In this document: positions 1 through 5,561 of the stretch, in pieces | Layout of the letters: each line of letters opens with the position of its first letter | Position numbering within the stretch: position 1 is the first letter of the stretch | DNA from: Veillonellaceae bacterium UBA5809 | Lineage (GTDB): Bacteria; Bacillota; Negativicutes; Veillonellales; Dialisteraceae | NCBI GenBank assembly: GCA_002417965.1 | Contig: DIDD01000072.1 | Coordinates: forward strand, 1-6,276 | Reading direction: 5' to 3' | DNA: 6,276 nucleotides | Notes under the pieces: model-generated | What the model saw: only the letters and a program-made list of their open reading frames with translations | The model's database searches: none | What the model was told of the DNA's origin: nothing | Translations under genes and position numbers: made by a program

Positions 1-1218
1 ATCCAGAGCAGCATCAGCGATGATACGGCCGGAACGGTCTATATATCCCCGGTGAATCTCCTCCTGATCATACATAGAATGATCCCAGAACCACGGATCA
101 TAGAAGAAGGGGCCGAACCGCCAGCCCGGACCAAATCCGAAAGGACCTCCCGGTCCCCAGGGGCCTCCCCGGAAACCGCCCCATCCGACAGAAATCGAAG
201 CACGCAGCGGCCGTGAAACAACTTCCCCTGTTCTGTATTCGGCCAGTCCGCCATGAAACGCGTATACCTGGTCAAAATTAGCAGAAAATACCATTTTGCC
301 CGACTTGTCAATATAAGCATTTCCGTCAGAAGTCCGCACGGCAGCCAGCCCCTCGCTGAAAGGAGTCAGCACCTCGTCAAAACGGGGAGCAATCACTTCA
401 TCCCCCTGAGGATTGATAAATCCCCAAAGAGCTCCTTTCTTTTTGACCGCGGCCAGCCCCTCATGAAAAAGGGGAGAGGCCTGTTCATAGACAAAAGGAA
501 TCACAGCCTGTCCGGACGTATTCACATAACCCCAAAGACCGCCTTTTTTGACAGCCAGGAGCCCTTCGCTGAAAAAAGGGCCGGCATCTTCATAAAGAAA
601 AGGAACAGCCGTACCTCCGGAAGCATTGACAGCGCCCCAGCTTCCGTCCTTTTTCACCACAGCCAGACCGCCGGAGAAAAGATTGACATTCTGATACAGC
701 TCGGGGACAGTTTCACGGCCCTCTCCATCGACAAAACCATACAGCCTGTCTGTCCGGACAGCGGCCATACCGTCACGGTAATCAGAGACCTCCTTATACG
801 AATAAGAAGAAGTCTGCCGGCCGGACAGATCATAAAATCCCAGTCGGCGGTTCTGTTCCACAGCCAGATGGCCGTCTTTCCATACAGAACGGTCCTGGTA
901 CTCTGCCGGTACAACGACATGCCCCGTACGGTCCAGAAAACCCCTGCGGCTGTTTTTCTGCACCTCAATAAGAGAAGAACGGCTCATGTCCTTCCCGGCT
1001 GAAGCGCGGAGATCCGCCGCGCGCTGACTCTCGTCCTTTTCCAGAGACGGGTCCATCTTGTCATACACAGGAGCCGTTGCCTCCTGCCCCTGGCCGTTCA
1101 GCAGTCCCCACTGTCCGTCTGTTTTATAAGCGGCGGCAAAAGGCTCCTCCGCCCAGGCAGAAAACAGAGGGCAGGAAATGCTGAGCAAAGCGGCCCATAC
1201 AGCAGTTTTATACTTCAT
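1..1218 (-). CDS. Exported WG-repeat protein (3' end cut off by the window edge)
   Basis: Reading the minus strand from the ATG at 1218 gives 406 uninterrupted codons to the left edge with no stop. Residues 1-23 form a Sec signal peptide: Lys at 2 and 4, a hydrophobic core around 6-19, and a likely signal peptidase I site after Ala-Trp-Ala (21-23). Cys16 lacks a proper lipobox, so a lipoprotein is unlikely. The rest is a WG-type beta-repeat array with units of the form LAAVKK..LWGFIN..G..VIPF.YE; the repeat glycines fall at 38, 93, 127, 161, 195, 230, 266, 301 and 391. About 21 extra, mostly polar and charged residues lie between units 1 and 2. A Gly/aromatic-rich insertion (about 332-388) splits the last visible unit. 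The start is supported by GGGAGG at 1232-1227, 8 nt upstream. The protein is probably periplasmic or surface exposed. WG repeats are generally thought to mediate binding, but no substrate or enzymatic activity can be read here. It is divergent from the lipid A genes, so no functional link is implied. Confidence 0.9.
   Translation of the reverse strand, partial: MKYKTAVWAALLSISCPLFSAWAEEPFAAAYKTDGQWGLLNGQGQEATAPVYDKMDPSLEKDESQRAADLRASAGKDMSRSSLIEVQKNSRRGFLDRTGHVVVPAEYQDRSVWKDGHLAVEQNRRLGFYDLSGRQTSSYSYKEVSDYRDGMAAVRTDRLYGFVDGEGRETVPELYQNVNLFSGGLAVVKKDGSWGAVNASGGTAVPFLYEDAGPFFSEGLLAVKKGGLWGYVNTSGQAVIPFVYEQASPLFHEGLAAVKKKGALWGFINPQGDEVIAPRFDEVLTPFSEGLAAVRTSDGNAYIDKSGKMVFSANFDQVYAFHGGLAEYRTGEVVSRPLRASISVGWGGFRGGPWGPGGPFGFGPGWRFGPFFYDPWFWDHSMYDQEEIHRGYIDRSGRIIADAALD
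85..186 (-). other. Gly/Trp/Phe/Pro-rich insertion segment of the WG-repeat protein
   Basis: Residues 345-378 contain 12 Gly, 7 Phe, 5 Trp and 6 Pro in 34 residues, the rest being two Arg, one Tyr and one Asp. The segment separates the start of a repeat unit (LAEYRT, 325-330) from its completion (GYIDRSG, 391-397), so it looks like a loop inserted into one repeat. It may be a flexible, sticky surface loop; that role is inference from composition only. Confidence 0.8.
229..1137 (-). repeat. WG repeat array within the exported protein (protein-level repeats)
   Basis: These are residues 28-330 of the minus-strand gene. Successive repeat glycines are 34, 34, 34, 35, 36 and 35 residues apart from 93 to 301, so the unit is about 35 residues. 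The literal Trp-Gly pair occurs in units 1, 5, 6 and 7 (W37, W194, W229, W265). Other units replace Trp with Arg, Leu, Tyr or Asn. The best-conserved units are the fifth to the seventh (about residues 185-290). At the DNA level the units are diverged, so this is an old array rather than a recent tandem expansion. Confidence 0.85.
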
Positions 1219-1234
1219 CAGAAAAACCTCCCAT
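1208..1234 (-). other. Eight-codon upstream mini-ORF overlapping the WG-gene start
   Basis: From the ATG at 1234 the minus strand reads Met-Gly-Gly-Phe-Ser-Asp-Glu-Val and stops with TAA at 1210-1208. It therefore ends 11 nt inside the WG-repeat gene in another frame. It has its own GGGAGG box at 1246-1241 with a 6-nt spacer. It could couple or dampen translation of the downstream gene, or be a by-product of the local duplication. Whether it is translated cannot be told from sequence. Confidence 0.2.
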
Positions 1235-1246
1235 CAGAATCCTCCC
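1216..1246 (-). repeat. Tandem imperfect duplication of the Shine-Dalgarno/ATG unit
   Basis: On the minus strand GGGAGGATTCTGATG (1246-1232) is followed directly by GGAGGTTTTTCTGATG (1231-1216). The two units share the purine box, the TTCTG spacer and the ATG. Only the downstream ATG (1218) opens the long WG-repeat frame; the upstream one is out of frame with it. The copies differ by a short A/T insertion in the spacer and one substitution. Confidence 0.75.
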
Positions 1247-1266
1247 GGAGAATCATTACTGACTTT

Positions 1267-1301
1267 ATTGTAACATAAATTGGATATAGGAAAAATTACA
1301 A
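1267..1301 (-). promoter_or_regulatory. Candidate promoter of the WG-repeat gene
   Basis: On the minus strand TTGTAA (1301-1296) and TATGTT (1277-1272) are separated by 18 bp. This would place transcription start near 1264, about 45 nt before the ATG at 1218. An overlapping alternative -10, TACAAT, lies at 1272-1267 but lacks a matching -35. The region is AT-rich, so the match is only suggestive. A 7-bp inverted repeat (ATTGTAA at 1267-1273, TTACAAT at 1296-1302) overlaps both elements. Confidence 0.35.
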
Positions 1302-1415
1302 TGAATAAGAAATAAAAAACAAATCAGAAAGAAGGCACCTTGATTTTAAATGGCATAACATAAAGACATTGAATGCGGAGATTACGATGACTAAATGTGA
1401 TTTGATAATACTGCT

Positions 1416-1522
1416 TATGCAAGAGGGGATAAAATGAATTGACAGGAGTTTACAGGTGCATTATTCTATAAATAGATAGATAAACCGATTTGCGTTGACG
1501 TTAAGTTATAGTATGCAAGAGG
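1416..1522 (+). repeat. Pair of 11-bp direct repeats (TATGCAAGAGG)
   Basis: The exact sequence TATGCAAGAGG occurs at 1416-1426 and again at 1512-1522, 96 bp apart and flanking the strong plus-strand promoter. The second copy supplies the start of the small gene's ribosome-binding site. The first is followed 7 bp later by ATGAAT and then a stop, resembling a decayed copy of the small gene's start (ATGAATAAA). This may be a remnant of a local duplication or chance. Confidence 0.5.
1439..1467 (+). promoter_or_regulatory. Near-consensus sigma-70/sigma-A promoter for the small gene
   Basis: A perfect -35 box TTGACA (1439-1444), a 17-bp spacer and the -10 box TATTCT (1462-1467; one mismatch to TATAAT). 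The start of transcription should fall near 1474, giving a leader of about 60 nt before the ATG at 1534. This is the strongest promoter match in the window. Confidence 0.75.
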
Positions 1523-1525
1523 AGG
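1520..1525 (+). promoter_or_regulatory. Ribosome-binding site fixing the small gene's start
   Basis: AGGAGG lies 8 nt upstream of the ATG at 1534. The two in-frame upstream candidates, TTG at 1495 and ATG at 1513, have no comparable site. The ATG at 1534 is therefore the best start. Confidence 0.8.
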
Positions 1526-1533
1526 AGTGCCCT

Positions 1534-1704
1534 ATGAATAAACATGAAAAACCGGATTTTTTCTCACAGTTATTCAATACGTGGATGATGGTGGATTCGT
1601 CCTATCTTCAGGAACGGAAAAGCGGAGATAAATACCCCCGTCATTCAGGACTGTCCGCAGACAGCGCGGTAGGGGAGTCCTCCCGCAGAAAAGCAGACAG
1701 ATAA
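1534..1704 (+). CDS. Small protein of unknown function (56 residues)
   Basis: Begins MNKHEKPDFFSQLFNTW and ends with TAA at 1702-1704. I do not recognise a family. The N-terminal half (residues 8-25) is mildly hydrophobic and aromatic (two Phe pairs or singles, Trp17, two Met, Tyr24). The C-terminal half is polar, rich in Ser, Asp and basic residues, and ends RRKADR. There is no signal peptide, no membrane span long enough to be convincing, and no Cys or metal-binding pattern. Support for its being real comes from context: a near-consensus promoter at 1439-1467, an AGGAGG site 8 nt before the ATG, and a strong terminator starting 28 nt after the stop. It therefore forms its own short transcription unit directly upstream of the lipid A operon, though nothing in the sequence ties its function to lipid A. 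A small regulatory RNA overlapping this frame is an alternative reading. Confidence 0.65.
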   Translation: MNKHEKPDFFSQLFNTWMMVDSSYLQERKSGDKYPRHSGLSADSAVGESSRRKADR

Positions 1705-1731
1705 AGAGAATATACTCTGCTAAAAAAATAG

Positions 1732-1769
1732 AAAAGACCGGATTTTGAAATGAAATCCGGTCTTTTTTT
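1732..1769 (+). terminator. Strong intrinsic terminator after the small gene
   Basis: A perfect 14-bp stem (AAAAGACCGGATTT at 1732-1745 with AAATCCGGTCTTTT at 1753-1766), a 7-nt loop, and a run of seven T at 1763-1769. A second run of seven T follows at 1774-1780. It separates the small gene from the lipid A operon. The A tract on the 5' side gives some activity on the minus strand too, but no minus-strand gene ends here. Confidence 0.92.
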
Positions 1770-1823
1770 ATGCTTTTTTTGAAATTCTTCCGAGGAATGA
1801 AATATGCAACCGTTTTCGGTTTA

Positions 1824-1832
1824 TGATACAAT
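1824..1832 (+). promoter_or_regulatory. Extended -10 promoter for the lipid A operon
   Basis: TGATACAAT: a TG dinucleotide one base before the -10 box TACAAT (1827-1832; one mismatch to TATAAT). The hexamer 17 bp upstream (ATGCAA, 1804-1809) is a poor -35, which fits an extended -10 type. Start of transcription is expected near 1839, about 20 nt before the lpxI ATG. It lies downstream of the terminator, so the operon can be transcribed independently of the small gene. Confidence 0.6.
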
Positions 1833-1848
1833 GGTTTATATAAAAAGT

Positions 1849-1854
1849 AGGGGG
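1849..1854 (+). promoter_or_regulatory. Ribosome-binding site of lpxI
   Basis: AGGGGG lies 5 nt before the ATG at 1860. This start yields the usual LpxI N-terminus (Gly-Leu-Leu-Ala-Gly) within the first ten residues. Confidence 0.75.
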
Positions 1855-1859
1855 AAAGT

Positions 1860-2675
1860 ATGAGCAAAGTCGGTTTATTGGCGGGAGTAGGAACACTGCC
1901 GGTAGAATTCATCCGCGCAGCCAGGGCGCATGGAGATCAGGTCATATGCATTGCCGTTATACCGGGAACAGATCCGCGTCTGACAGAGGCGGATGTTTTT
2001 TATGAGATTCATGTAGGAAAACTGAATAAAATCATGAAAACACTGGCAGCAGAAAATGTACAGGAAGTGACTATGCTCGGGAAAGTCACCAAGGAATGGC
2101 TTTTTAAAGGACTGCACCTTCCGGATATGCGGGCCATTAAACTGCTGGCTTCCCTGAAAGACCGGAAAGACGATACCATCATGCTGGCACTGGTAGAAGA
2201 ACTGCGCAAGGAAGGCATTGCCGTACTGGACCAGACGCAGTACCTGAAGCCCCTCATGCCCCCGGCAGGAGTGCTGACCAGACAAAGGCCCACGGCAGAA
2301 GAGGAAAAAGACATTGCTTTTGGATTTGAAGCAGCCAAACGGATCGGCGGCATGGATCTGGGGCAGACTGTGGTTGTGAAGCATCTGGCTGTAATGGCGG
2401 TAGAGGCCATTGAAGGCACAGATGCATGCATACGCAGAGGCGGAGCCCTGGCGCGGGGCGGGGCCGTAGTGGTGAAAACAGCCAAACCGGGTCAGGACAG
2501 CCGCTTTGATGTGCCGGCAGTCGGCATGGATACACTGAAAGCCATGGAAGAAAGCGGGTGCCGTGTACTGGCGGTGGAGGCGGAACGCACCATTCTGGCT
2601 GAAAAAGAAGAACTGCTGAAAGAAGCGGACCGGCGTCATATAGTGATTGCGGCGGTGGAGCGTGACCATGACTAA
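1860..2675 (+). CDS. lpxI: UDP-2,3-diacylglucosamine pyrophosphatase LpxI
   Basis: 271 residues, close to the usual size of the LpxI (former DUF1009) family. The enzyme hydrolyses UDP-2,3-diacylglucosamine to 2,3-diacylglucosamine 1-phosphate (lipid X) and UMP in the cytoplasm. It performs the same step as the unrelated LpxH of E. coli. Visible family marks are the N-terminal GLLAGVGTLP (5-14), the central AVEAIEGTDACIRRGG (180-195), and KTAKPGQDSRFDVPAVG (206-222) in the C-terminal half. The last two regions hold the conserved acidic residues (D188, D213, D217). In the characterised Caulobacter enzyme a C-terminal-half Asp is essential, and I infer that one of these is its counterpart. No key motif is missing. 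It is the first gene after the promoter at 1824-1832, and its last 8 nt overlap the start of lpxB, so the two are probably translationally coupled. Confidence 0.95.
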   Translation: MSKVGLLAGVGTLPVEFIRAARAHGDQVICIAVIPGTDPRLTEADVFYEIHVGKLNKIMKTLAAENVQEVTMLGKVTKEWLFKGLHLPDMRAIKLLASLKDRKDDTIMLALVEELRKEGIAVLDQTQYLKPLMPPAGVLTRQRPTAEEEKDIAFGFEAAKRIGGMDLGQTVVVKHLAVMAVEAIEGTDACIRRGGALARGGAVVVKTAKPGQDSRFDVPAVGMDTLKAMEESGCRVLAVEAERTILAEKEELLKEADRRHIVIAAVERDHD

Positions 2676-3807
2676 AATTATGTTTTCTGCAGGAGAAGCA
2701 TCAGGCGATCTTCATGCCTCTGCTGTGGCGGAAGAAATCCGCCGTCTCTGCCCGGAAGCGGAGATGTTCGGAATGGGCGGAGCCGGCATGGCCCGGGCCG
2801 GCGTAAAAATTTTATATGATATCAAAGACCTGGGTATCATCGGACTGGTGGAAGTCATCCGTCATCTGCCCAGATTTTGGCGTCTCCGCCGTTTTCTCAC
2901 AGAAACCATGGAAGAAGAAAAACCCGATGTGCTGGTCTGCGTAGACTACCCGGGATTTAATATGAAACTGGCACGGGAAGCCAAAAAGAGAGACATTCCC
3001 GTAGTCTATTACATCGCGCCTACCATATGGGCATGGCACCGGAGCCGGGCAAAAGACATTGCCAGAGATGTTTCCATGGTTGCCTCCATTTTTCCCTTTG
3101 AAGCCGAAGCCTACAAAAAAGCCGGGGCTCCTGTGACATTTGTAGGAAATCCGCTGGCGGATACCGTGCATCCTTCAATGACACAAAAAGAAGCCATGGA
3201 CTATTTCGGGGCGGATCCTGCAGCACGGCGTATACTGCTGATGCCCGGGAGCCGTCTGAATGAAGTCCGCGGACTGCTTCCGGATATGCTGGAAGCCGGA
3301 AAAATACTGTCAGAACACTTTCCCTGTCAATTCTTTCTGCCCCGGGCGGAAACCATTGACAGGGAACTGTTGGAAAAAATGATCAGTGAATCGGGACTGC
3401 CTGTGATACTGACATCAGACCGCACCTATGACCTGATGGGAATCTGCTGCGCCGCAGCGGCCTCCTCAGGCACAGCCACGCTGGAGACGGCGCTCATGAA
3501 ACTTCCCACAGTTCTGGTGTACCGTCTGGCATCCCTTACGTGGTGGGCGGCGCAGCGTCTGGTTCATGTAAAATATGCAGGTTTGCCCAATCTGCTGGTC
3601 GACAGGGAAGTCACCCCGGAACTGCTTCAGGAGAAAGCGACGTCCCGGGGCATTGCGGAACACCTGTCCCGGTGGCTGGAGGACGAGCAGTGCCGGCAGG
3701 AAAATATCAGGGAACTGGAAGAAGTCCGCACGGCCATGGGATCCGGGGGTGCTGTGCACCGTACGGCAGCACTCATTTTAGCAACCGCGGAAGGAACAGG
3801 CGCATGA
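2668..3807 (+). CDS. lpxB: Lipid A disaccharide synthase LpxB
   Basis: 379 residues, matching the roughly 380 of E. coli LpxB. This GT19-family, membrane-associated glycosyltransferase joins lipid X to UDP-2,3-diacylglucosamine, giving the tetraacyl disaccharide 1-phosphate and UDP. It thus uses the product of the gene just upstream. Motifs seen in order: GEASGDLH (9-16), CVDYPGFN (91-98, with D93 at the place of the conserved Asp of the family), PTIWAWHRSR (118-127), FPFE (142-145), VGNPLADT (159-166), PGSR (193-196), SSGTATLETAL (266-276) and LPNLL (306-310). I chose the ATG at 2668 because GGTGGAG lies 7 nt upstream (2654-2660) and the GEASGD motif then sits at its normal distance from the N-terminus. 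An in-frame TTG at 2647 would add seven residues inside lpxI and is unlikely. The stop overlaps the next gene as ATGA. Confidence 0.97.
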   Translation: MTKIMFSAGEASGDLHASAVAEEIRRLCPEAEMFGMGGAGMARAGVKILYDIKDLGIIGLVEVIRHLPRFWRLRRFLTETMEEEKPDVLVCVDYPGFNMKLAREAKKRDIPVVYYIAPTIWAWHRSRAKDIARDVSMVASIFPFEAEAYKKAGAPVTFVGNPLADTVHPSMTQKEAMDYFGADPAARRILLMPGSRLNEVRGLLPDMLEAGKILSEHFPCQFFLPRAETIDRELLEKMISESGLPVILTSDRTYDLMGICCAAAASSGTATLETALMKLPTVLVYRLASLTWWAAQRLVHVKYAGLPNLLVDREVTPELLQEKATSRGIAEHLSRWLEDEQCRQENIRELEEVRTAMGSGGAVHRTAALILATAEGTGA

Positions 3808-5561
3808 AAGAAAAAATGAGCAAAATGGGAAGCTACAGGAGACTCCTGAAGTACATATGGCCCTACAGAAAACGCGTTGCCATGGCGATGCTGTGCATGA
3901 TTCTTGTAGCGGCCTCCAATCTGGTGGTTCCATGGATTATCAAAGACGTAGTGGATAAAGTCCTGGCGGACAAAGATCTGAACATGCTGCATATGATTAT
4001 CGGGATTATCCTTTTGGTCTTTTTTATCCGCGGCCTTGTTACATTCGGTCAGGGATACCTGATGGGATTCATCGGGCAGCGGGTTATTATAGACATCAGG
4101 AACAAAGTCTACGGCCATCTGCAGAAATTATCGGTTTCCTATTATGACAGAAGACGTACCGGGGAAATCATGAGCAACCTGACCAATGATATCGGAGCCC
4201 TGCAGTCGGCCATCGTCGATAACTTTGTCCAGCTTATTCAGGAAAGCGTCATCTTTATCGGCTCCTTCCTGTCCATGATTTACCTGCAGTGGAAACTGAC
4301 ACTGCTGTGTATTGTCATTGTGCCTGCTGTGTCGCTGACTATAAAATTTTTCGGCAAAAAACTTCACAACAGCGGACGCGGCGTGCAGGAACGCATTGCA
4401 GACGTGACAGCCATGCTTCAGGAAACCATTCAGGGAGTCAGAATTGTCAGAAGCTTTAACAGAGGCGCATATGAAATGAAGCGTTTTGAAGCAGTCAACG
4501 AAGCCAGCTTCCGGGCGACCATGAAAACCATCCGCCAGGGAAGCCAGCTGACGCCGGTTGTCGAATTTTTGTCGGCGCTTGCCATTACTGCCATTATCTG
4601 GTACGGCGGTGTTTCCGTTATTGACGGCGATATGACAGCCGGGGCTCTCATTGCTTTTCTGATTTATGCCATCAACCTGGCCAATCCGACCAAAAGACTG
4701 GCCACCGTATACGGCAACATTCAGCGGGCCCTGGCGGCCGGCGACAGAATCTTCGCCATTCTGGACACGCCTCCGGAAGTACAGGAAAAGAAAGGGGCGC
4801 AGCCTCTGAAAATCCGGCAGGGAGAAGTATCTTTTGATCATGTATCCTTTGCCTATGTGCCGGGACAGCCGGTGCTTCAGGACCTGGACTTTACGGCGGA
4901 ACCGGGACAGACCATTGCCATTGTAGGGCACAGCGGCGCAGGAAAAACCACAGTGGCCAACATTCTGCCCCGTTTCTATGATGTAACCGGAGGAGCCATC
5001 CGTATTGACGGCACTGACATCCGGGATGTCACCATCGGCTCGCTGAGGGAACAGATCGGACTGGTTCCCCAGGACACACTCCTCTTCAACACCACCATCC
5101 GGGAAAACATACTCTACGGACGCCTGGACGCTTCGGAAGAAGAAGTCTGGAACGCCGTGCGTGCGGCCAATGCAGAGTCCTTTGTGAAAAATCTGCCCCA
5201 GGGCATTGACACCATGGTGGGAGACAGGGGAATCATGCTTTCCGGCGGACAGCGCCAGCGCATATCCATAGCCCGGGCCATTTTAAAAGACCCGGCTATA
5301 CTGATTCTCGATGAAGCCACCTCGGCCCTTGACACAGAAAGCGAAAAAATCGTCCAGGAAGCACTGGACCGTCTTATGCTGGGCCGGACATCCTTTGTCA
5401 TTGCCCACCGCCTGTCCACCATTCGGAACGCTGACGTTATTCTGGTGCTTCACGGAGGGAGAATTGCGGAGCAGGGCAGTCATGATGAACTGATGAAACG
5501 GAACGGATTATATAAAGAGCTGTATACCATGTCGGTGCGACAGCCGGAAGGCGGACAATAA
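3804..5561 (+). CDS. msbA: MsbA-type lipid A ABC exporter (membrane and ATPase domains fused)
   Basis: 585 residues, the normal size of a homodimeric ABC half-exporter. The membrane domain has six predicted spans near 26-46, 61-81, 144-162, 165-183, 252-270 and 278-295. The nucleotide-binding domain follows from about 340: A-loop Tyr351, Walker A GHSGAGKTT (375-383), Q-loop Gln423, signature LSGGQRQR (479-486), Walker B ILILDEATSAL with D503 and E504, and H-loop His535. All ATPase residues are present, so it should be active. MsbA flips Kdo-lipid A from the inner to the outer leaflet of the inner membrane. ABC half-exporters look alike and many carry drugs or lipids, so the MsbA assignment rests mainly on position between lpxB and waaA. 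The ATG at 3804 overlaps the lpxB stop (ATGA) and has GGAAGGA 8 nt upstream. A longer open frame from 3540 is only read-through inside lpxB. Confidence 0.93.
   Translation: MKEKMSKMGSYRRLLKYIWPYRKRVAMAMLCMILVAASNLVVPWIIKDVVDKVLADKDLNMLHMIIGIILLVFFIRGLVTFGQGYLMGFIGQRVIIDIRNKVYGHLQKLSVSYYDRRRTGEIMSNLTNDIGALQSAIVDNFVQLIQESVIFIGSFLSMIYLQWKLTLLCIVIVPAVSLTIKFFGKKLHNSGRGVQERIADVTAMLQETIQGVRIVRSFNRGAYEMKRFEAVNEASFRATMKTIRQGSQLTPVVEFLSALAITAIIWYGGVSVIDGDMTAGALIAFLIYAINLANPTKRLATVYGNIQRALAAGDRIFAILDTPPEVQEKKGAQPLKIRQGEVSFDHVSFAYVPGQPVLQDLDFTAEPGQTIAIVGHSGAGKTTVANILPRFYDVTGGAIRIDGTDIRDVTIGSLREQIGLVPQDTLLFNTTIRENILYGRLDASEEEVWNAVRAANAESFVKNLPQGIDTMVGDRGIMLSGGQRQRISIARAILKDPAILILDEATSALDTESEKIVQEALDRLMLGRTSFVIAHRLSTIRNADVILVLHGGRIAEQGSHDELMKRNGLYKELYTMSVRQPEGGQ

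Larger units (their letters stand above)
1219..1533. other. Divergent AT-rich intergenic region
   Basis: About 315 bp between the minus-strand WG-repeat gene and the plus-strand small gene, with no convincing protein-coding gene. It contains the duplicated Shine-Dalgarno unit, the weak minus-strand promoter candidate, the 11-bp direct repeat and the strong plus-strand promoter. A 16-codon frame starting at ATG 1387 and ending with TGA at 1435-1437 has a GGAG box 6 nt upstream. It shows no other sign of being a gene. No tRNA, riboswitch or long hairpin was recognised. Confidence 0.6.

Noticed and set aside
253..1002. Plus-strand open frame of 249 codons
   Set aside because: It is antisense to the WG-repeat gene. 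The minus-strand reading has a signal peptide, a ribosome-binding site and a clear repeat family, while this frame shows no family features and only mirrors the repeats.
1574..1912. Minus-strand open frame of 112 codons across the terminator and lpxI start
   Set aside because: It runs through a strong terminator hairpin, a promoter and the beginning of lpxI, and has no coding character.
1875..2669. Minus-strand open frame of 264 codons covering nearly all of lpxI
   Set aside because: Antisense shadow of a gene with all LpxI motifs; the translation is His/Phe/Cys-rich with no recognisable domain.
3540..3803. 88-codon N-terminal extension of the msbA-type gene
   Set aside because: It lies entirely inside lpxB in another frame. 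The ATG at 3804 has a ribosome-binding site and the expected N-terminus, with a short lead-in to the first membrane span.
4128..4931. Minus-strand open frame of 267 codons opposite the msbA-type gene
   Set aside because: Antisense shadow of an intact ABC exporter; no domain or ribosome-binding site of its own.
4926..4952. Walker A written GHSGAGKTT instead of the more common GxSGSGKST
   Set aside because: Ala and Thr at these positions are tolerated variants in ABC exporters, and the invariant Gly-Lys is present, so this is not a defect.
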